A stretch of DNA of 64,000 nucleotides from Bacillota bacterium (GCA_023663285.1 JAMPHT010000003.1:1-64000), one strand, 5' to 3'; shown: positions 52,551 to 62,435, counted from the first letter of the stretch. Program-made: numbers and translations. Notes: a model not told the origin generated them from the sequence alone.

Positions 52551-54553
52551 GTATGGACGCAAAAGAAACCTTAAAAGTATATTTCGGATATGATTCATAT
52601 AAGCCCGGACAGGAGGATATCATTGACTCTATCCTCGCCGGGAGGGATGTATTGGCAATCATGCCGACAGGGGCGGGAAAGTCGATCTGCTATCAGGTGC
52701 CGGCCATGCTTCTGCCGGGGATCACGATCGTTATATCGCCGCTCATATCCCTCATGCAGGATCAGGTGAAGGCACTAAATGAAGCCGGGATCTATGCCGG
52801 GTATATCAATTCATCCCTGACGGATGCTCAGATATCGCGGGTATATTCCAAGGCATTGGAAGGGGCATATAAGCTTCTGTATATTGCGCCGGAACGCCTT
52901 GAAAGCTATGGATTTGCGAATTTCACTGAGCGGATCGACATATCAATGATAACGATCGATGAAGCACATTGTATCTCTCAGTGGGGACAGGATTTCAGAC
53001 CAAGCTACTTGAAGATCGTAGATTTTATAGACCGCTTGCGGAAGAGACCTGTCGTAAGTGCGTTTACTGCGACTGCTACAGAAGAAGTGAAAACCGATAT
53101 CTCCTGTGTGCTTAAGCTGCAGGACCCGAAGATAGTCGTCACCGGTTTTAATCGTGAGAACCTCTATTTTGATGTGGAGACGATCAAAGAGAAGGATGAT
53201 TATGTACTGGAATATATCCAAAAGCATCCGGATGACAGCGGCATCATATACTGTGCCACGAGAAAGAATGTTGACACGTTGTATGAACTGCTTTCCGGCG
53301 CAGGGGTGTCTGTGACAAGATATCATGCCGGAATGAACAATGAGGACAGGAAAGAAAATCAGGATGATTTCATTTATGACAGATCATCGGTGATCGTTGC
53401 TACGAACGCATTTGGAATGGGTATCGACAAATCCAACGTAAGATTTGTGATTCATTACAATATGCCTCAGAGCATGGAGAACTATTATCAGGAAGCAGGG
53501 CGGGCAGGAAGAGACGGCGGGCCCTCGCAGTGTATTCTGCTTTTCTCGGCGCAGGACATTATGATCAACAAATTCCTGCTTGAGCATAAAGACTTTACTG
53601 ATATTCCATATGAGGATACTCTGCTTATCAAGCAGCGTGATGCAAGAAGGCTTCAGGTCATGGAAGGCTATTGCAGGACTTCCGGCTGCCTCAGGAATTA
53701 TATTCTTGCGTATTTTGGAGAAAAGCGGGAGACGCCCTGCGGCAGCTGCGGAAATTGCAATCGGGAGTTTGCAGAGATCGATATGACTGAGGCTGCAAAG
53801 CAAGTCATCAACTGCGTTTACGAGACTAAAGGAAGATATGGTCTGAACATCATTCTCGGAACCCTTCTTGGCGCTAACAGAGCCCGATTGAAGGAGCTCC
53901 ATACAACGGACTATAAGACCTATGGAATTCTTAAAAATCGCTCCGAATCCGAGCTCCGGCTGCTTATCAGCCAGCTGATCCTGGACGGGTATCTTTATCA
54001 AACTGCAGATAAATACAGTGTGATCCGTATGGGGAATATAGATCCTCTTAGAGATCCGAATACTCGTATTCTGATTCGGACATATAAAGACAGGGAGCCT
54101 GATCGTCAGAGGATAAGACAGAATAGGAAAAGCACAGATACACTTACAAAAGCCGGATATGAACTGTTTGATGCTCTTCGGAAGCTTCGGCTTACGATTG
54201 CCAGAGAAGAGGGTATGCCTCCCTATATCATCTTCAGTGATAAGACACTTATAGATATGAGCGCCAAGGCGCCGCGTGACAAAGCATCTATGCTGAATGT
54301 ATCCGGTGTAGGCGAGGCAAAATATGATAAATACGGCGACAGATTTATTGATGCGATAACTGCATTTCTGGATGATAATCCGAATTCCGTCACCAGCATA
54401 GTCGATCATGAAGATGTTTTCGGAAAAATGGAGGCGCCAAACAAAAAGCGCAAAAAGCAAAAAGAACCGTTCTGCCTCAACCCGGAGGATGGCGATAGGT
54501 TTGAGTACAAGGATTATTATCTTTTGTCTGAAATCAGAGATGAGTTAATGTAA
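52544..54553 (+). CDS. recQ: RecQ-family ATP-dependent DNA helicase (3' end frameshifted)
   Basis: 3'-5' DNA helicase in recombinational repair. 669 residues up to the first stop: motif I MPTGAGKSICYQ, DEAH box TIDEAHCISQWGQDFRPSY, motif VI YYQEAGRAGRDGGPSQC, a zinc-binding site (CRTSGCLRNYIL, CGSCGNC), a winged-helix RQC region and an HRDC domain (FDALRKLRLTIAREEGMPPY, MLNVSGVGEAKYDKYG). The start may be 52544 or 52553. The protein ends abruptly at DELM, and the sequence after the stop continues in another frame with family-like sequence, so a one-base deletion near 54545-54553 is suspected. Confidence 0.9.
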   Translation: MVSMDAKETLKVYFGYDSYKPGQEDIIDSILAGRDVLAIMPTGAGKSICYQVPAMLLPGITIVISPLISLMQDQVKALNEAGIYAGYINSSLTDAQISRVYSKALEGAYKLLYIAPERLESYGFANFTERIDISMITIDEAHCISQWGQDFRPSYLKIVDFIDRLRKRPVVSAFTATATEEVKTDISCVLKLQDPKIVVTGFNRENLYFDVETIKEKDDYVLEYIQKHPDDSGIIYCATRKNVDTLYELLSGAGVSVTRYHAGMNNEDRKENQDDFIYDRSSVIVATNAFGMGIDKSNVRFVIHYNMPQSMENYYQEAGRAGRDGGPSQCILLFSAQDIMINKFLLEHKDFTDIPYEDTLLIKQRDARRLQVMEGYCRTSGCLRNYILAYFGEKRETPCGSCGNCNREFAEIDMTEAAKQVINCVYETKGRYGLNIILGTLLGANRARLKELHTTDYKTYGILKNRSESELRLLISQLILDGYLYQTADKYSVIRMGNIDPLRDPNTRILIRTYKDREPDRQRIRQNRKSTDTLTKAGYELFDALRKLRLTIAREEGMPPYIIFSDKTLIDMSAKAPRDKASMLNVSGVGEAKYDKYGDRFIDAITAFLDDNPNSVTSIVDHEDVFGKMEAPNKKRKKQKEPFCLNPEDGDRFEYKDYYLLSEIRDELM

Positions 54554-54759
54554 AACGCATATTCGGAAAAGATATTTTCAAGCTGCTGACACAGAATGGA
54601 TATGTTGAAGAGCGGCAGATTGACGGCAGGTTTGTTCAGATACAGACAGAAACAGGGCTTTCCAAGGGAATTATCACCGTCGAAAAGGTAAGCCAGCTGG
54701 GAAATTCATACACAGTTCTAATGTATCCGCCGATAGTTCAGAATCACCTGTCAGAATGA
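54546..54759 (+). pseudogene. Displaced C-terminal extension of recQ
   Basis: In the frame shifted relative to the helicase, about 70 codons without a stop encode VNVKRIFGKDIFKLLTQNGY, then GLSKGIITVEKVSQLGNSYT and VLMYPPIVQNHLSE. It has no start codon or ribosome site. The composition and continuity suggest it was once the end of the same protein; adding one base near GAGTTAATG would fuse the two into about 740 residues. Confidence 0.65.
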
Positions 54760-54832
54760 CATCCGCCTGATAATAAAGTGCATCACTTAATACCGGAATA
54801 TCCTTTGCATCTCATAGGTTTCTTTTGAGGCT

Positions 54833-55090
54833 TCATGTCCCGCAGTCAGCTATTTTAAAGTATTTAAACAGGTTTAACACCCTTTCCAGCGCATACCCCA
54901 ATGCGTAGAAAATGATTTCGGCATCTCTTAAATCTTTTTGGAACATTCCTTGATTTCTGTAAAGAAAACGCTCTCTTAAATAAAATACTTTTCTATCGGG
55001 CTCCTGAATACACAGCTTTATCCAATGCTGCAACCAACTCATCAACCCCAAACTTTTATGGATTTGTACAGCAAAAGGTTTTTTCGCCAC
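54833..55090 (-). CDS. Uncertain 85-codon ORF after the UbiA-like gene
   Basis: GTG-initiated frame with no good ribosome site. The product is basic then helical (FQKDLRDAEIIFYALGYALE). It follows the prenyltransferase gene by 25 bases on the same strand. It might be a gene remnant; no family recognised. The rest of 54760-55115 holds nothing clear. Confidence 0.3.
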   Translation of the reverse strand: MAKKPFAVQIHKSLGLMSWLQHWIKLCIQEPDRKVFYLRERFLYRNQGMFQKDLRDAEIIFYALGYALERVLNLFKYFKIADCGT

Positions 55091-55115
55091 AACCTACACA
55101 GGAAGAGCAAAAATG

Positions 55116-55985
55116 TCAAAATATTTGTTTCCCATATAATAAGGCAAGCATTATGAATGCACAGAGTCCACATGATACCAATAGTGTTTTGTCAGATAAA
55201 ATCAGTGTACTAGGGTCTGCTTCTGAACGTCCCGAAAACACCATCAGCAGATACCTTATTATAATGAACAGAACAATCGGCACAGTATAAACCAAACCCG
55301 ATTCCTGCGATATAGACCATAGAGAATAGAACGTCGTGGTCAGTCCCGCGCACATAAAAACAATCCCGTTTAGAAAATTTATCTCATACTTTCCCAAAAC
55401 ATCTCGGGTTCCTCCTGCTCCGTAATTATACAGTTCCCCTCTGCGTTTTCCAAATGCCATGAATAATGATAACGATGCCACCGTCAAAAACATCCAATCG
55501 GAAATACCATTCGTAACAATCGTCCCTCCCACCATTACACGTAATATAAAGCCTGCTGCAATACAAAAGCAGTCAATAACCGCCTTCCTTTTCAGCCATT
55601 TTGAATACAAAATATTGATAACAACATAAGCCAATATCAGTAAAAAGGCAAAAAGGTTAATCGAAAGAGCCAGCCCAAATCCTGCTATCATCAGGCATAG
55701 TAACAATATCCATGCGCAGGGAAACGTTATTTGTCCTGACGCGATTGGACGATTTTTCTTTACTGCATGGCTTCTGTCCTTTTCAACATCACTGATATCA
55801 TTCAGCACATAAATCGCCGAGGATATCAGGCAAAAAGCTAAGGTCAGAATGACAGCCTGAATAAACTTACTCCATTCAAATAATTCTAACGAAAATACCA
55901 GAGCAAAGAGGACAAATGAATTTTTTAACCAACTTTTTATTCTCATTTCCTCTAGATAAATTCTGACTGCTGACTCCCTTTTCAT
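55116..55985 (-). CDS. UbiA-family prenyltransferase, DPPR synthase-like
   Basis: 289 residues, about eight or nine membrane helices. The first Asp-rich motif region reads YVLNDISDVEKDRSHAVKKN followed by RPIASG, the pattern of the decaprenyl-phosphate 5-phosphoribosyltransferase branch of UbiA rather than quinone enzymes; a second Asp-containing loop follows near AVIDCFCIAAGF. The predicted reaction joins phosphoribosyl diphosphate to polyprenyl phosphate, giving a lipid-linked pentose donor. No DprE1/DprE2 epimerase genes are in the window. It lies after a GT39-like gene that could use such a donor. Confidence 0.8.
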   Translation of the reverse strand: MKRESAVRIYLEEMRIKSWLKNSFVLFALVFSLELFEWSKFIQAVILTLAFCLISSAIYVLNDISDVEKDRSHAVKKNRPIASGQITFPCAWILLLCLMIAGFGLALSINLFAFLLILAYVVINILYSKWLKRKAVIDCFCIAAGFILRVMVGGTIVTNGISDWMFLTVASLSLFMAFGKRRGELYNYGAGGTRDVLGKYEINFLNGIVFMCAGLTTTFYSLWSISQESGLVYTVPIVLFIIIRYLLMVFSGRSEADPSTLILSDKTLLVSCGLCAFIMLALLYGKQIF

Positions 55986-56010
55986 ACACTTCTCCTATAC
56001 CACAATTTCA

Positions 56011-57627
56011 TTATAGCGACAGCTGGTAGAGCCTAATCTCATAACCGGTTGCCGCTCCACGCATATATCTGTAAACGCTTCTTGCTGCAAACCATATATT
56101 TTGCAGTTCCAAGAAATGGGAGCTTGGGTTTTCCACCGGAATTACACAAATCAAAGGGTAATTCTCATCCAACTTCCTATAAAAGTCTGCAACCCCTCCA
56201 TATACCTCAGGGTCAGCCGCAAGAAAAAGGTCACGCTGTGCAGACGATGTCATTACAAATTTCTTCCCACCACCATATTTGTACTTCGCAGGATCCGCTG
56301 CTTCAAATTCCGAGAATGCTCCATAATATCCACCTGGATCCAAAGGCGTGTTGCAGTCATATACGGTATTGTGTTCCGTTACGCCCATTTCTTCAAATAC
56401 CACTTGAAAGAGAATGCGGCTGTCCGGTGCCAGAAAACTTCCACAAACCGCTATGGAGCCAGCCAGCAGGCTGCATACCGGCAACAAAAAGAATATGGGA
56501 TATGCAGCCAAAATAACAAGAGAAGCTTTTTGCAAAAATTTCTGCAGGTCCTCTATGATATAAAATACTCCTACAGCCCCAAATAAAAGTCCCGCCGCAT
56601 AAATTGGCAATGCATAGCGTTCAAAGTGAAGAGATATTGTAGAGATAGGCACTGCATATGCCAGAAACCCCAACAAAATAATTGTCGGCTTCACATTCTT
56701 CCGAAATGATTGCACGATCCCATAAATACTGCTCACTGTCAGCAACAAACCAGAGTGTACTCCCACATTTTTAAAATAAAAAAGCAGCTTTCCTCCAAAG
56801 TCAAGACCGTCTGCGCCTATATGATAGGGTTGGTTCTGTCCTGCTATTGCCTCTAAAACCGTTCTAAAATCAACCAGTAATATGGGGGAAACAGCCATGA
56901 TTCCAAGCACGTAAAAAAGAAAGGCCAAGCATCCGTTTTTTACAATCACGACAGGTTTTTTTATGTGGGTTACGCATACGGCAATAGCGATGATAAAACA
57001 ACCATAAGCCCCTGGATACTTTTCACAGGTGGCCAACGCCGTAAAGAAAGACATCCAAAACAGCCACAATGTAGAGGGCTTTCTCTGATAGCAAAGCGCT
57101 GCCCATAACACGCCCATCAAGAAAAACAGGAGCGGTATATCTGGTGTGATATAATGGGAATGTTCAATGAACGACGGGAATACCGCAAAAAGCAAGGCTG
57201 CAAACAAAGCCTGCTTCCTGCCCCAAAACAAGCCAATAAAATAGGCAAAAATAACCGTACCCACACCAAAAAGGGCAGTCAAGACACGGGATGCTGTGGT
57301 GAACAGGGCAAAATGTTCGCTATAATTACGGGCAAAATCGTCTTGTCCCTGCGGCGCGAAATACAGTTCCTGTATCCCGATATATAAGAGGGTATTCAGT
57401 TTAATCGAAACATGGTTCGGTCTATAGTATTGATGCACCTCAAAATCGTGCTCCAAAGCACACTGATATGCCTGTCCAAAAATGATTCCCTCGTCCGGAT
57501 GCAGATTACTATGAGGCATTCCCCATCCCGAACCTATAATACGCAGAATCAGAGCTGTGGTAAATATGAGGGCCAGCATCCAAAAATACCAGCGGTCAAT
57601 TTTTTCTTTTAACACTGTAAGATTCAT
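56011..57627 (-). CDS. GT39/ArnT-like membrane glycosyltransferase
   Basis: 538 residues, about eleven membrane helices. The first outer loop carries SNLHPDEGIIFGQA, the acidic motif of GT-C enzymes that take sugars from polyprenyl-phosphate donors, and SHYITPDIPLLFFLMGVLW matches the next conserved region. The C-terminal 150 residues form a soluble outer domain. Acceptor unknown (surface glycan or protein). Upstream of the UbiA-like gene by 25 bases; both are AT-rich. Confidence 0.8.
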   Translation of the reverse strand: MNLTVLKEKIDRWYFWMLALIFTTALILRIIGSGWGMPHSNLHPDEGIIFGQAYQCALEHDFEVHQYYRPNHVSIKLNTLLYIGIQELYFAPQGQDDFARNYSEHFALFTTASRVLTALFGVGTVIFAYFIGLFWGRKQALFAALLFAVFPSFIEHSHYITPDIPLLFFLMGVLWAALCYQRKPSTLWLFWMSFFTALATCEKYPGAYGCFIIAIAVCVTHIKKPVVIVKNGCLAFLFYVLGIMAVSPILLVDFRTVLEAIAGQNQPYHIGADGLDFGGKLLFYFKNVGVHSGLLLTVSSIYGIVQSFRKNVKPTIILLGFLAYAVPISTISLHFERYALPIYAAGLLFGAVGVFYIIEDLQKFLQKASLVILAAYPIFFLLPVCSLLAGSIAVCGSFLAPDSRILFQVVFEEMGVTEHNTVYDCNTPLDPGGYYGAFSEFEAADPAKYKYGGGKKFVMTSSAQRDLFLAADPEVYGGVADFYRKLDENYPLICVIPVENPSSHFLELQNIWFAARSVYRYMRGAATGYEIRLYQLSL

Positions 57628-57669
57628 TTTTATCCCCCTATATCCGCAGACCTACAATGCGGTTTCATA

Positions 57670-58254
57670 TCACTGATTTCGCATTGCAATGATCAAAAAA
57701 TGCGGATACCACAATTTTGGAATGTCATAGTGCCTAATATCATATCCATTCCTTTCCAATAATATTTCAATTTGCTGAGGATCCACATTATGGACAACCT
57801 CATGGTTAATAAGGAAGTCATGCAATTTATTCATTATATTCCCAACCTTTTTTCTGCAATCTATGTCCTTGATTACTATATATTTGTATTCCGTATGCTC
57901 TGTGCTTTCAAGCACTTTTTTACACATAGAAGCATCCAAATGGTGCATTACATCACACATCCACAGCATAGCTGGTTTTGGATTATCTTCTATGCACAAA
58001 CCGTAATCATTATACAATACAATATTCCGGCATTCAGATGTTTGCCCTGTTTTATAATATGAATCCACCGCAAAACAGCAAAATCCATATTGTGATACAA
58101 GCCATTTTGACCAATATAATGTTCCAGCACCTAAATCCACAATGTCCCCAGATAATTCTGGAATCGAACGTATTACAAGTTCCTTGATCGTTTCCGTCGG
58201 AAGCACTAATTTTCTCCCAATACGCCGCAATGCAGCAAATGTGTCAGAAAACAT
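57670..58254 (-). CDS. SAM-dependent methyltransferase
   Basis: 194 residues, class I Rossmann fold: motif I IVDLGAGTLYWSKWL, the acidic residue ending strand 2 (FAVDSYY), and the post-motif region MLWMCDVMHHLD. Likely O- or C-methylates a glycan or lipid precursor of this locus, by context only. It is six bases downstream of the membrane protein gene and ends 43 bases before the GT39-like gene. Confidence 0.78.
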   Translation of the reverse strand: MFSDTFAALRRIGRKLVLPTETIKELVIRSIPELSGDIVDLGAGTLYWSKWLVSQYGFCCFAVDSYYKTGQTSECRNIVLYNDYGLCIEDNPKPAMLWMCDVMHHLDASMCKKVLESTEHTEYKYIVIKDIDCRKKVGNIMNKLHDFLINHEVVHNVDPQQIEILLERNGYDIRHYDIPKLWYPHFLIIAMRNQ

Positions 58255-58260
58255 CTACAC

Positions 58261-59919
58261 TCACCCCCCAGCGCGTTTTGGCGCTTTTTCTGATTTTTTC
58301 AGCTCCAGATTTTCAAAAATTCCTATAAATGCAAGCGGCAGCATCAAATAAAAAGGCCACGAATAACGAAAGGACGACATTGGAGAAAGTATCATGATGC
58401 CGTATTGTGCAATCAGCGGTAGAAAAAGAGGCAAGGTCTCCGTAAAAAATCCTCGTTTTTTCCATGCCAGTGCCAGTCCATAAAGCAAAAACCAAAGCGT
58501 AAACCCAGGTACAAAAAACAATCTTAAAACAGGAGTCTTCCGCCAAAAGCTAGATGTACAGACACTTTCATAATATTTTTTTAAAATTTGTGAATCCCAT
58601 ATGCTTTTACGTTCCAAAGGTTCCGCAAACATATCTGGAGAATAATTTTCATATTCAACGTATGAGAATGCATAATAGCCGGGGTACCAATAACCCAGAC
58701 TGTTAGATAAAAAAGCCACTATATATTCTTTTGAAAATTGTTCTCCAATCTGAAAGTAAAACTTCCAAAAGGCAATCGGGTCGTTGTTATAACTATTCGA
58801 ATAAAAACAGCTTTTAGCGGGATCCGCGATGAACGGGGAATATATGCGACCAGGCGATGATTCCATCCATTCCAAATTGTCAATATAATACGCCATAAGT
58901 TCCGTTTGTTCGTTTGTCAGTTCATCTGCTTTCTTCACGGCAACACGTTGTAACTGCTGTATGGGTACACTCAATGCCTCTCGCACCTCGCCTTGATCTA
59001 TATCAAATGCTGAAAAAACAGGCCCAGTATAAATTTTGTACAGAAAGATCGGTAATAAAATTACCACAATTTGCGCAATATGCGCTTTTATCTTCTTTAT
59101 TTGAGAAATCCTCAATATAAACAATACTGCAAAGCAAAATATGTAGATGTGAATGCCATTATTTCTGAACGCGCACATTAAGAAACTGATAACCGGCAAA
59201 ATAAATAAATTATACCTTCGCCGAAAATATTCCAACGGATTCGTTACAATTTCCGTAAAATGGCATGCAAATAATACGAGAAACGCAGCATGCAAGCTGT
59301 CCTTTATCATCGTTACGGACAAGCACGCATTCATAAACCAAATTGCCGAGAACAGCGCAGTAAGCATGACTATCAGAATCGGAACGTTTTTTTTCTTCAG
59401 CAAAAAAGCCAAACGGGTAAGAGCATAACTCAAAATCAACATTTGCAAGACCGACAACAAGCCAATTCCAGCCTCATAACTAGAAAAAAGTGCGCTTCCG
59501 AATTTCATAAAGCATCGTATGAGCCATGTATGTAAAACAGGATGATGATTATTCGTAATCTCACCAAGAGCGCTGCCGACCTGAGATACCATATCATAAG
59601 CCAAAACGCCTGGATATAAAATAAGATACGCCGGCACCCATGACACAAAAATAAAAAGCCAAACAAACAAAAAAAGTGTGCGATCCCCAACCTTGTCGAG
59701 ATACTGGGATATACGTCTACTTCCTGTGCATAAATACAGCCTTGGCATAATTGAAAAAAGGATGAAATTAACTACTAAACATAATAGGAAACACAAGACA
59801 AAAGAAAAGAGTTGCGACCAATCAAATTTTATATCCTGCTCCGCTATCATAGGACCTATCACTGTATTTACTATACTATAAAAAAACGCCAAAAAAACAG
59901 CAAAGAACACATTCATCAT
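58261..59919 (-). CDS. DUF6020-like polytopic membrane protein
   Basis: 552 residues with about twelve membrane helices. The first large loop contains LYPGVLAYDMVSQVGSALGE and NNHHPVLHTWLI, a pattern I associate with DUF6020 membrane proteins, probable GT-C-type glycosyltransferases of surface-glycan loci. A long outer loop lies near residues 325-440. First gene of the leftward surface locus. Exact activity unknown. Confidence 0.72.
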   Translation of the reverse strand: MMNVFFAVFLAFFYSIVNTVIGPMIAEQDIKFDWSQLFSFVLCFLLCLVVNFILFSIMPRLYLCTGSRRISQYLDKVGDRTLFLFVWLFIFVSWVPAYLILYPGVLAYDMVSQVGSALGEITNNHHPVLHTWLIRCFMKFGSALFSSYEAGIGLLSVLQMLILSYALTRLAFLLKKKNVPILIVMLTALFSAIWFMNACLSVTMIKDSLHAAFLVLFACHFTEIVTNPLEYFRRRYNLFILPVISFLMCAFRNNGIHIYIFCFAVLFILRISQIKKIKAHIAQIVVILLPIFLYKIYTGPVFSAFDIDQGEVREALSVPIQQLQRVAVKKADELTNEQTELMAYYIDNLEWMESSPGRIYSPFIADPAKSCFYSNSYNNDPIAFWKFYFQIGEQFSKEYIVAFLSNSLGYWYPGYYAFSYVEYENYSPDMFAEPLERKSIWDSQILKKYYESVCTSSFWRKTPVLRLFFVPGFTLWFLLYGLALAWKKRGFFTETLPLFLPLIAQYGIMILSPMSSFRYSWPFYLMLPLAFIGIFENLELKKSEKAPKRAGG

Positions 59920-60068
59920 TTCTGCTTCTCCAATTTCAGCTCAATTGATTGTGTTTATATACACACATTTCCATTTTCCCTTTTTCTATAGTGTATTTTT
60001 TCTGACCTGATTATGACACTTCACATATGAAGTATAGCATATCTTTTTCAAAAAGGAAATAGAATATG

Positions 60069-60100
60069 AAAAACCTCCGAAAAACACTCTTTCGGAGGTT
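60069..60100 (-). terminator. Terminator after tRNA-Gln
   Basis: AACCTCCGA (60072-60080) pairs with TCGGAGGTT (60092-60100), followed on the minus strand by five T. It lies 26 bases downstream of the tRNA 3' end. The remainder of 59920-60068 is AT-rich and shows no gene. Confidence 0.8.
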
Positions 60101-60125
60101 CCAACGCAGGGCAACCCCTGCTTCG

Positions 60126-60197
60126 CAGGGCTACAAGGATTCGAACCTTGAAATGACGGAGTCAGAGTCCGTTGCCTTACCGTTTGGCGATAGCCCT
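60126..60197 (-). tRNA. tRNA-Gln (anticodon CUG)
   Basis: 72 bases fold into a full cloverleaf: acceptor AGGGCTA/TAGCCCT, a three-base D stem, anticodon stem ACGGA/TCCGT with loop CTCTGAC (anticodon CTG) and T stem CAAGG/CCTTG with loop TTCGAAT. CCA is not encoded. It serves CAG codons. Confidence 0.95.
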
Positions 60198-60276
60198 ATT
60201 TACATTACTTGATGAATTATACACGAAGTATGCCCAATTTGCAATAGAAAATTTCAAAAAAAACAAAAAATCAGGC

Positions 60277-60310
60277 AAAAGCTCACCCGGCGGAAATTCC
60301 CCGCCGGGTG
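60277..60310 (-). terminator. Terminator of glnN
   Basis: A perfect ten-base GC-rich stem (60284-60293 with 60301-60310) starts 14 bases after the stop; TTTT follows on the minus strand. Confidence 0.85.
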
Positions 60311-60323
60311 TCGATGTGTTACT

Positions 60324-62435
60324 TTATACTTCAAAGGTCAATTCGCCGTAGCTGGGCACGGGCCACACGCTCTTATCCACCATCATCTCCAGTTCGTCGA
60401 TGGGTGTACGAAGCTCATCCATGACCGCTTTCACCGTGTCCTTGTAGAAGAATGCCTGAGCTTTTACGTCTTTCATAGCCGCCGCTTCCGCAACCGCCTT
60501 CTTCAGCTTTGCCAGCGCTTCCTTTGCGGCGAAAAGCCTGACGGTAACATTGTCGAGAAGCTCCGCCTGTACGGAAGCGTCCACACCGGCTTCTTTCACG
60601 GCAATCACCGTGTCGGCCAGGGATTTGGTATAGCGGATCACCGCCGGGATATATTTCTTACCCGCCATGTCGATCATGGTCAGCGCCTCGATATTGATCG
60701 TCTTGGCATAGGTCTCGTAGGTGATCTCTTCACGGGATTCCAGTTCGACCCTGGTGAAGATACCGAATCTCTCAAACAGCCTGATCGCTTTGTCTGTGGT
60801 CAGCGTCGCCGCAGCTTCCACCATGGACTTGATATTGGGAAGGCCCCGTCTCTCTGCCTCCGCCACCCACTCGTCGGAGTAGCCGTCGCCGTTAAACACG
60901 ATCCTCTGGTGCTTCGTCATGTATTCCTTGATCAGATCATGGACGGCCAGTTCAAAGTTGTCTGCCTTTTCCAGAATGTCCGCCGCCTCGCAGAAAGCCT
61001 CCGCCACAATGGCGTTCAATGTGGTATTGGGACTTGCAATGGAATCCGCGGAACCCACCATGCGGAACTCAAATTTGTTCCCGGTAAAAGCAAAGGGTGA
61101 GGTCCTGTTCCTGTCTGTGGCGTCCTTCTCAAAGTCGGGCAGGGTAGAAACGCCTGTCTCCAGCTTGCCTCCGGCAATCAGATGAGCCGCCTCGCCTGTC
61201 TCGATCAGCTGCTTTACCACATCCTCCAGCTGTTCGCCCAAAAACATGGATATGATCGCAGGCGGCGCCTCGTTGGCACCCAGCCTGTGGTCGTTGCCCA
61301 CATCGGATGCGCTCTGCCGGAGCAGATCCGCATGGGTGTCAACAGCCTTCATGATACAGGCCAGCACCAGCAGGAACTGGATGTTTTCATTGGGCGTATC
61401 GCCGGGATCCAGAAGGTTCACTCCGTTGTCCGTGCCCAGAGACCAGTTGTTGTGCTTACCGGAGCCGTTCACACCCGCAAAGGGCTTCTCGTGGAGCAGG
61501 CAGGTCATGCCGTGGCGTCCCGCTACCTTTTTCATGGTCTCCATCACCAGCTGGTTATGGTCTACGGCAATATTGGCCGTCTCATAGATGGGCGCAAGCT
61601 CATGCTGTGCGGGAGCCACCTCGTTATGCTGGGTCTTTGCGGTAACACCCAGCTTCCAGAGCTCCACATTCAGATCCTTCATATAAGAACCGACTCTCTC
61701 ACGAATGGTTCCGAAATAATGATCCTCCAGCTCCTGTCCCTTGGGTGCAGGCGCGCCGAACAGAGTCCTTCCGGAGAAGATCAGATCCTCCCGCTGCAAG
61801 TATTTCTCCCGGTCTACCAGGAAATACTCCTGCTCCGGTCCCACGCTTGCCACCACCCTGGTGGCCTCGGTATTTCCGAATAGCCTCACAATACGAAGAG
61901 CCTGCTGGCTCACCGCCTCCATGGAACGCAGCAGGGGGGTCTTTTTATCCAACGCCTCGCCTGTGTAGGAGCAGAACGCAGTGGGAATACAGAGGATAAC
62001 TCCCGTTGCATCTTCCTTCAAAAACGCCGGAGACGTGATATCCCACGCCGTATAGCCTCTTGCCTCAAAGGTTGCCCGAAGTCCGCCGGATGGAAAAGAA
62101 GAGGCGTCCGGCTCTCCCTTGATCAGTTCCTTGCCGGAGAATTCCATGATCATCCTGCCTTCCTCGTCCGGATGGCTCACAAAGGCGTCGTGCTTCTCCG
62201 CGGTGATACCGGTCAGCGGCTGGAACCAGTGGGTGTAATGGGTAGCGCCGTTCTCCATGGCCCAATCCTTCATGGCCTTTGCCACCACGTCCGCAGTCTC
62301 CAGGGACAGCTCGCCGCCCTGATCCATCAGCTTCTTGATCTCCCTGTATGTACTTCTGGGCAGTCTTTCCTTCATTTTTCCAAGCGTAAACACCTTGCTG
62401 GCAAAAATGTCCTCCACATTCAGCATTTCACTCAT
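60324..62435 (-). CDS. glnN: Type III glutamine synthetase
   Basis: Makes glutamine from glutamate, ammonia and ATP. 703 residues, the size of the GlnN (GSIII) family. Signature blocks: ASVGPEQEYFLVD, AKTQHNEVAPAQHE, the Gly-rich GVNGSGKHNNWSLGTD (ammonia/glutamate site) and NRTSPFAFTGNKFEFR. The frame reaches 62576, but the ATG at 62435 with GGGAG upstream is preferred and leaves a structured leader. Single gene between its own promoter and terminator, next to a tRNA-Gln (probably coincidence). Confidence 0.96.
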   Translation of the reverse strand: MSEMLNVEDIFASKVFTLGKMKERLPRSTYREIKKLMDQGGELSLETADVVAKAMKDWAMENGATHYTHWFQPLTGITAEKHDAFVSHPDEEGRMIMEFSGKELIKGEPDASSFPSGGLRATFEARGYTAWDITSPAFLKEDATGVILCIPTAFCSYTGEALDKKTPLLRSMEAVSQQALRIVRLFGNTEATRVVASVGPEQEYFLVDREKYLQREDLIFSGRTLFGAPAPKGQELEDHYFGTIRERVGSYMKDLNVELWKLGVTAKTQHNEVAPAQHELAPIYETANIAVDHNQLVMETMKKVAGRHGMTCLLHEKPFAGVNGSGKHNNWSLGTDNGVNLLDPGDTPNENIQFLLVLACIMKAVDTHADLLRQSASDVGNDHRLGANEAPPAIISMFLGEQLEDVVKQLIETGEAAHLIAGGKLETGVSTLPDFEKDATDRNRTSPFAFTGNKFEFRMVGSADSIASPNTTLNAIVAEAFCEAADILEKADNFELAVHDLIKEYMTKHQRIVFNGDGYSDEWVAEAERRGLPNIKSMVEAAATLTTDKAIRLFERFGIFTRVELESREEITYETYAKTINIEALTMIDMAGKKYIPAVIRYTKSLADTVIAVKEAGVDASVQAELLDNVTVRLFAAKEALAKLKKAVAEAAAMKDVKAQAFFYKDTVKAVMDELRTPIDELEMMVDKSVWPVPSYGELTFEV

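Noticed and set aside
53384-54460. Minus-strand open frame of 358 codons opposite recQ
   Set aside because: RecQ motifs lie on the plus strand; the antisense product shows no family resemblance.
60126-60197. tRNA-Gln as an attachment site for an integrated element
   Set aside because: No integrase gene and no second copy of the tRNA 3' end were found in the window, so integration cannot be supported.
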